Shown here in pieces: positions 31,966 through 34,405 of a stretch of 34,405 nucleotides of DNA; the first letter of the stretch is position 1; the number at the start of each line of letters is the position of its first letter. The notes under the pieces were generated by a model. The model had not been told where the DNA came from and did no database searches. It saw nothing but the letters and a program-made list of their open reading frames with translations. Source of the stretch: Streptomyces rhizosphaerihabitans (lineage in GTDB: Bacteria; Actinomycetota; Actinomycetes; Streptomycetales; Streptomycetaceae); the NCBI RefSeq assembly GCF_025399795.1, contig NZ_JAODTZ010000073.1:1-34405 (forward strand), given 5' to 3'. The position numbers and the translations under genes were made by a program.

Positions 31966-32988
31966 ATGAGCCCGGACCACCCGCCAGGTCTCGATCTCGA
32001 CCGGTTGCGCGCCCTGCTCGACCATGAGCGGCCCGGACTGGTGAACGGCCCGCTGACCGGCCGGCTGATCGAGGGCGGACGGTCGAACCTCACCTACGCG
32101 GTCTCCGACGGCACCGCCCGGTGGGTCGTACGACGGCCTCCGCTCGGCCATGTGCTGGCCACGGCGCACGACATGAAGCGCGAGCACCGGGTGATCAGCG
32201 CGCTGCATCCGACGGCCGTGCCGGTCCCGAACCCCGTGCTGCTGTGCGAGGACGATTCGGTGCTCGGCGCCCCGTTCTACGTCATGGAGTTCGTGGAGGG
32301 CACCCCCTTCCGCACGGCCGACCAGCTCGCCCCGCTCGGCCCGCAGCGCACCCGTGACGCGGTGCTCGGCCTGGTCGACACACTGGTCGAACTGCACGCG
32401 GTGGATCCCGCCGAGGTCGGTCTCGCCGACTTCGGCCGCCCCGAGGGCTTCCTGGACCGGCAACTGCGCCGCTGGGGAAAGCAGTTGGACGCGTCCCGGA
32501 ACCGCGAGCTGGCCGGCATCGACGAGCTGCACGCCGCCCTGGGACGCGAACTGCCCACTTCCCCCGCGCCGACCGTCGTCCACGGCGACTACCGGCTCGA
32601 CAACGTACTGATCGGGCCCGACGACCGGATCAGGGCGATCCTGGACTGGGAGATGTCCACGCTCGGTGATCCGCTCACCGACCTGGGGCTGCTCGTCATG
32701 TACAGCACGCGCCTGGACCTGCCCGACTCCCCCATCAGCACGACCGCTTCGGCCGCCGGGCACCCGGAGGCGGCCGAGATCGTCGAGCGGTACGCCGCGC
32801 GCTCGGGGCGCGACGTCTCCGCGGTCTCCTGGTACACGGCCTTCGCCTGGTTCAAACTCGCCGTGATCCTTGAGGGCATCCACTACCGCTACACCAAGGG
32901 CCAGACGGTCGGCGCGGGCTTCGACCGCATCGGCGAACTGACCCCCGTCTTCATCGAGCACGGCCTGACCACCCTTCAGGAAGGCTGA
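31966..32988 (+). CDS. APH-fold kinase of the ACAD10/ACAD11 type
   Basis: A 340-residue phosphotransferase family protein. Visible kinase motifs: GGRSNLTYAV in the glycine-rich loop region, the catalytic loop HGDYRLDNVLI (catalytic D in HGD), and LDWEMSTLGDPLTDL in the metal-binding region. The C-terminal YTAFAWFKLAVILEGIHYRY is typical of the ACAD10/11 kinase group and not of aminoglycoside kinases. Human ACAD10/11 and the Pseudomonas LvaA kinase phosphorylate 4-hydroxyacyl-CoA. Here the kinase is followed 6 bp later by the acyl-CoA dehydrogenase, so together they look like a split ACAD11. ATG at 31963 or 31966 could be used; GAGGAG spacing favours 31966. Confidence 0.87.
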   Translation: MSPDHPPGLDLDRLRALLDHERPGLVNGPLTGRLIEGGRSNLTYAVSDGTARWVVRRPPLGHVLATAHDMKREHRVISALHPTAVPVPNPVLLCEDDSVLGAPFYVMEFVEGTPFRTADQLAPLGPQRTRDAVLGLVDTLVELHAVDPAEVGLADFGRPEGFLDRQLRRWGKQLDASRNRELAGIDELHAALGRELPTSPAPTVVHGDYRLDNVLIGPDDRIRAILDWEMSTLGDPLTDLGLLVMYSTRLDLPDSPISTTASAAGHPEAAEIVERYAARSGRDVSAVSWYTAFAWFKLAVILEGIHYRYTKGQTVGAGFDRIGELTPVFIEHGLTTLQEG

Positions 32989-32994
32989 TCCGCC

Positions 32995-34209
32995 ATGGAC
33001 TTCGGATTCGACGCGCGCACCGAAGAGCTGCGCCAGAAGCTGCTCGCCTTCATGGACGAGTACGTGTATCCGGCGGAGGCCGTCGCGGAGGAGCAGCGGG
33101 CCCTGCTGGCCTCGCCCTGGGACACGCCCGCCGTGGTCGGCGAGTTGAAGGCCGAGGCCCGCAGGCAGGGGCTGTGGAACCTCTTCCTGCCGGACTCCTC
33201 GTACGGTGCGGGACTGACCAATCTCCAGTACGCGCCGCTCGCCGAAATCACCGGCCGCAGCCCGCACTTGGCGCCCACCGCGCTGAACTGCGCCGCTCCC
33301 GACACCGGCAACATGGAGGTGCTCGCCCAGTTCGGCGACGAGCAGCAGAAGAAGCAGTGGCTGGAGCCGCTGCTCGCCGGTGAGATCCGCTCCGCGTTCG
33401 CGATGACGGAGCCCGAGGTCGCGTCCTCGGACGCCACGAACATCACCACGCGCATCGAGCGGGACGGCGACACGTACGTCATCACGGGCCGCAAGTGGTA
33501 CATCTCCGGGGCGATGAACCCCGACTGCAAGATCTTCATCGTGATGGGCAAGACGGACCCGGACGGCGCCGACATCCGCCGCCAGCAGTCGATGATCCTG
33601 GTCCCGCGCGACACACCCGGCCTCGTCGTCCGGCGCGCGATGCAGGTGTACGGCTACGAGGACCATTCCCACGGCGGGCACGCGGAGGTCGTCTTCGACC
33701 ACGTCCGGGTCCCCGCGAGCAACCTGATCGGCGAGGAGGGCGGCGGTTTCGCCATCGCGCAGGCGCGGCTCGGTCCGGGCCGGATCCACCACTGCATGCG
33801 GCTGATCGGCATGGCCGAGCGGGCCATCGAGCTGATGTGCAGGCGGGCGGTGTCCCGTACGGCGTTCGGCAAGCCGCTGGCCCAGCAGGGCGTCGTCCAG
33901 AACTGGATCGCCGACGCGCGGGTCGCCGTCGAGCAGCTGCGTCTGCTGGTCCTGAAGACCGCCTGGATGATGGACACGGTCGGCAACAAGGGCGCCCACA
34001 CGGAGATCCAGGCCATCAAGATCGCCACTCCGCGCACGGTCGTCGACATCCTCGACAAGGCCGTCCAGCTGCACGGTGCGGGCGGCGTCAGCCAGGACTT
34101 CCCGCTGGCCGAGCTCTGGGCCGCCGCGCGGACGCTGAAGCTCGCCGACGGACCCGACGAGGTCCACCAGCGCTCACTGGCGCACAGGGAGATCAAGAAG
34201 TACGTTTGA
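32995..34209 (+). CDS. Acyl-CoA dehydrogenase family protein, ACAD10/ACAD11 type
   Basis: A 404-residue cytosolic FAD enzyme. The N-terminal helical domain is followed by the middle beta domain (FAMTEPEVASSDATNI, ITGRKWYISGAMNPDCK) and the C-terminal helical domain. The position of the catalytic glutamate of other acyl-CoA dehydrogenases holds an aspartate in LADGPDEVH (D385), as in ACAD11. Relatives with a kinase partner remove phosphate from 4-phosphoacyl-CoA. It starts 6 bp after the kinase stop. It ends KKYV at a TGA formed next to an IS605-type right end, so the native C-terminal residues may have been replaced by the insertion. Confidence 0.88.
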   Translation: MDFGFDARTEELRQKLLAFMDEYVYPAEAVAEEQRALLASPWDTPAVVGELKAEARRQGLWNLFLPDSSYGAGLTNLQYAPLAEITGRSPHLAPTALNCAAPDTGNMEVLAQFGDEQQKKQWLEPLLAGEIRSAFAMTEPEVASSDATNITTRIERDGDTYVITGRKWYISGAMNPDCKIFIVMGKTDPDGADIRRQQSMILVPRDTPGLVVRRAMQVYGYEDHSHGGHAEVVFDHVRVPASNLIGEEGGGFAIAQARLGPGRIHHCMRLIGMAERAIELMCRRAVSRTAFGKPLAQQGVVQNWIADARVAVEQLRLLVLKTAWMMDTVGNKGAHTEIQAIKIATPRTVVDILDKAVQLHGAGGVSQDFPLAELWAAARTLKLADGPDEVHQRSLAHREIKKYV

Positions 34210-34405
34210 AACCTCCCCTTCCCTGACGGGAGGGGATTTCTGGCTCAGACCGCCTCCTGGAGCAGTGCTCCAGGAGGTCTTGCGCCCTCGACACCAGCCG
34301 GGTCGAGACCAGCCCGGACAAGCATCACGCGGGCGGAGTTCTTGTCCCTGGGGGACGCGGCTCCGCACGTGGTGCAGGTGTAGGTGCGTTGCGACAGCGG
34401 CAGTA
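34207..34405 (-). mobile_element. IS200/IS605-type element, right end (partial)
   Basis: The window edge cuts an element that runs on. The right end is marked by a hairpin (34214-34236: stem CCCC-TCCC / GGGA-GGGG with one bulged T at 34219), which is the imperfect-palindrome type used by IS605-family transposases. A second hairpin (34253-34277, 11-bp stem CCTCCTGGAGC/GCTCCAGGAGG, loop AGT) overlaps the tnpB 3' end. Both would be part of the guide-RNA scaffold. The exact boundary is uncertain, close to the TTTGAAA at 34205-34211. There are no terminal inverted repeats, as expected for this family. Confidence 0.8.
34245..34405 (-). CDS. tnpB: TnpB RNA-guided nuclease, C-terminal fragment (window-truncated)
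   Basis: Only the last 53 codons are inside the window. They encode LPLSQRTYTCTTCGAASPRD, which is the second cysteine pair of the TnpB zinc ribbon followed by the RuvC-III aspartate in RDKNSARVM. The protein then ends GVEGARPPGALLQEAV. This ending is typical of actinobacterial TnpB. TnpB cuts DNA next to its transposon-adjacent motif, guided by RNA from the element's right end. Its 5' end and any tnpA partner lie beyond the window, so intactness cannot be judged. Confidence 0.85.
   Translation of the reverse strand, partial: LPLSQRTYTCTTCGAASPRDKNSARVMLVRAGLDPAGVEGARPPGALLQEAV

Noticed and set aside
31966..32988. Aminoglycoside resistance phosphotransferase
   Set aside because: The APH fold is shared, but the C-terminal WFKLAVILEGIHYRY stretch and the coupled acyl-CoA dehydrogenase place it in the ACAD10/11 kinase group.
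31933..34167. Long minus-strand frame opposite the kinase and acyl-CoA dehydrogenase
   Set aside because: No recognisable protein features; both plus-strand proteins are full-length with family motifs.

Overview
The window is chromosomal DNA from a Streptomyces-like actinomycete. The evidence is very high GC, strong third-codon-position GC bias, frequent GTG starts, a long and a short chaplin side by side, a xlnB-axeA xylan operon, and a SpoIIE-type phosphatase fused to an anti-sigma kinase domain. Genes are densely packed in short operons, usually separated by perfect GC-rich hairpins.

Layout. 1-2.9 kb: the 3' part of a RecD-like protein with degenerate nucleotide-binding motifs, then a divergent pair (acidic unknown protein and DUF5703 protein). 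3.0-4.8 kb: the aerial-hyphae locus, with a wall-anchored long chaplin carrying a collagen-like Gly-X-Y linker and a short ChpH-type chaplin, both on the minus strand and surrounded by short tandem repeats. 4.8-6.4 kb: an M20 peptidase and tRNA-Leu(GAG) with its terminator. 6.8-10.5 kb: a membrane sensor/phosphatase/kinase protein facing an orphan amino-acid-type binding lipoprotein. 10.5-13.3 kb: a GH11 xylanase and a CE4 acetylxylan esterase with near-identical xylan-binding modules, preceded by candidate operator repeats. 13.4-18.9 kb: a 1291-residue Pls/PosA-family NRPS-like polymer synthetase followed by an M1 metallopeptidase. 18.9-22.4 kb: a YchJ protein and the gluconate locus (gntR divergent from gntK-gntP).

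22.4-26.6 kb: a membrane-anchored molybdopterin oxidoreductase with its cytochrome b partner, an APC permease and a TPR-like unknown. 26.7-26.96 kb: a nine-unit, 26-bp-period degenerate repeat. 27-31.8 kb: an FAD-dependent dehydrogenase, a DMT-family membrane protein, a NUDIX hydrolase, two overlapping DUF202 membrane proteins and a histidine-rich metal-binding protein. 31.9-34.2 kb: a two-gene operon (APH-fold kinase and acyl-CoA dehydrogenase) that corresponds to the two halves of ACAD10/ACAD11. 34.2 kb to the end: the right end of an IS200/IS605-type element with the C-terminus of TnpB, abutting the acyl-CoA dehydrogenase stop codon.

The strongest candidates for something new are the polymer-synthetase/aminopeptidase pair, the split ACAD11-like operon that shares a palindromic operator with the FAD dehydrogenase, the pseudo-helicase, and the IS605 junction whose TnpB guide would come from the acyl-CoA dehydrogenase gene. 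All functions are inferred from sequence motifs read by eye; no database search was run.
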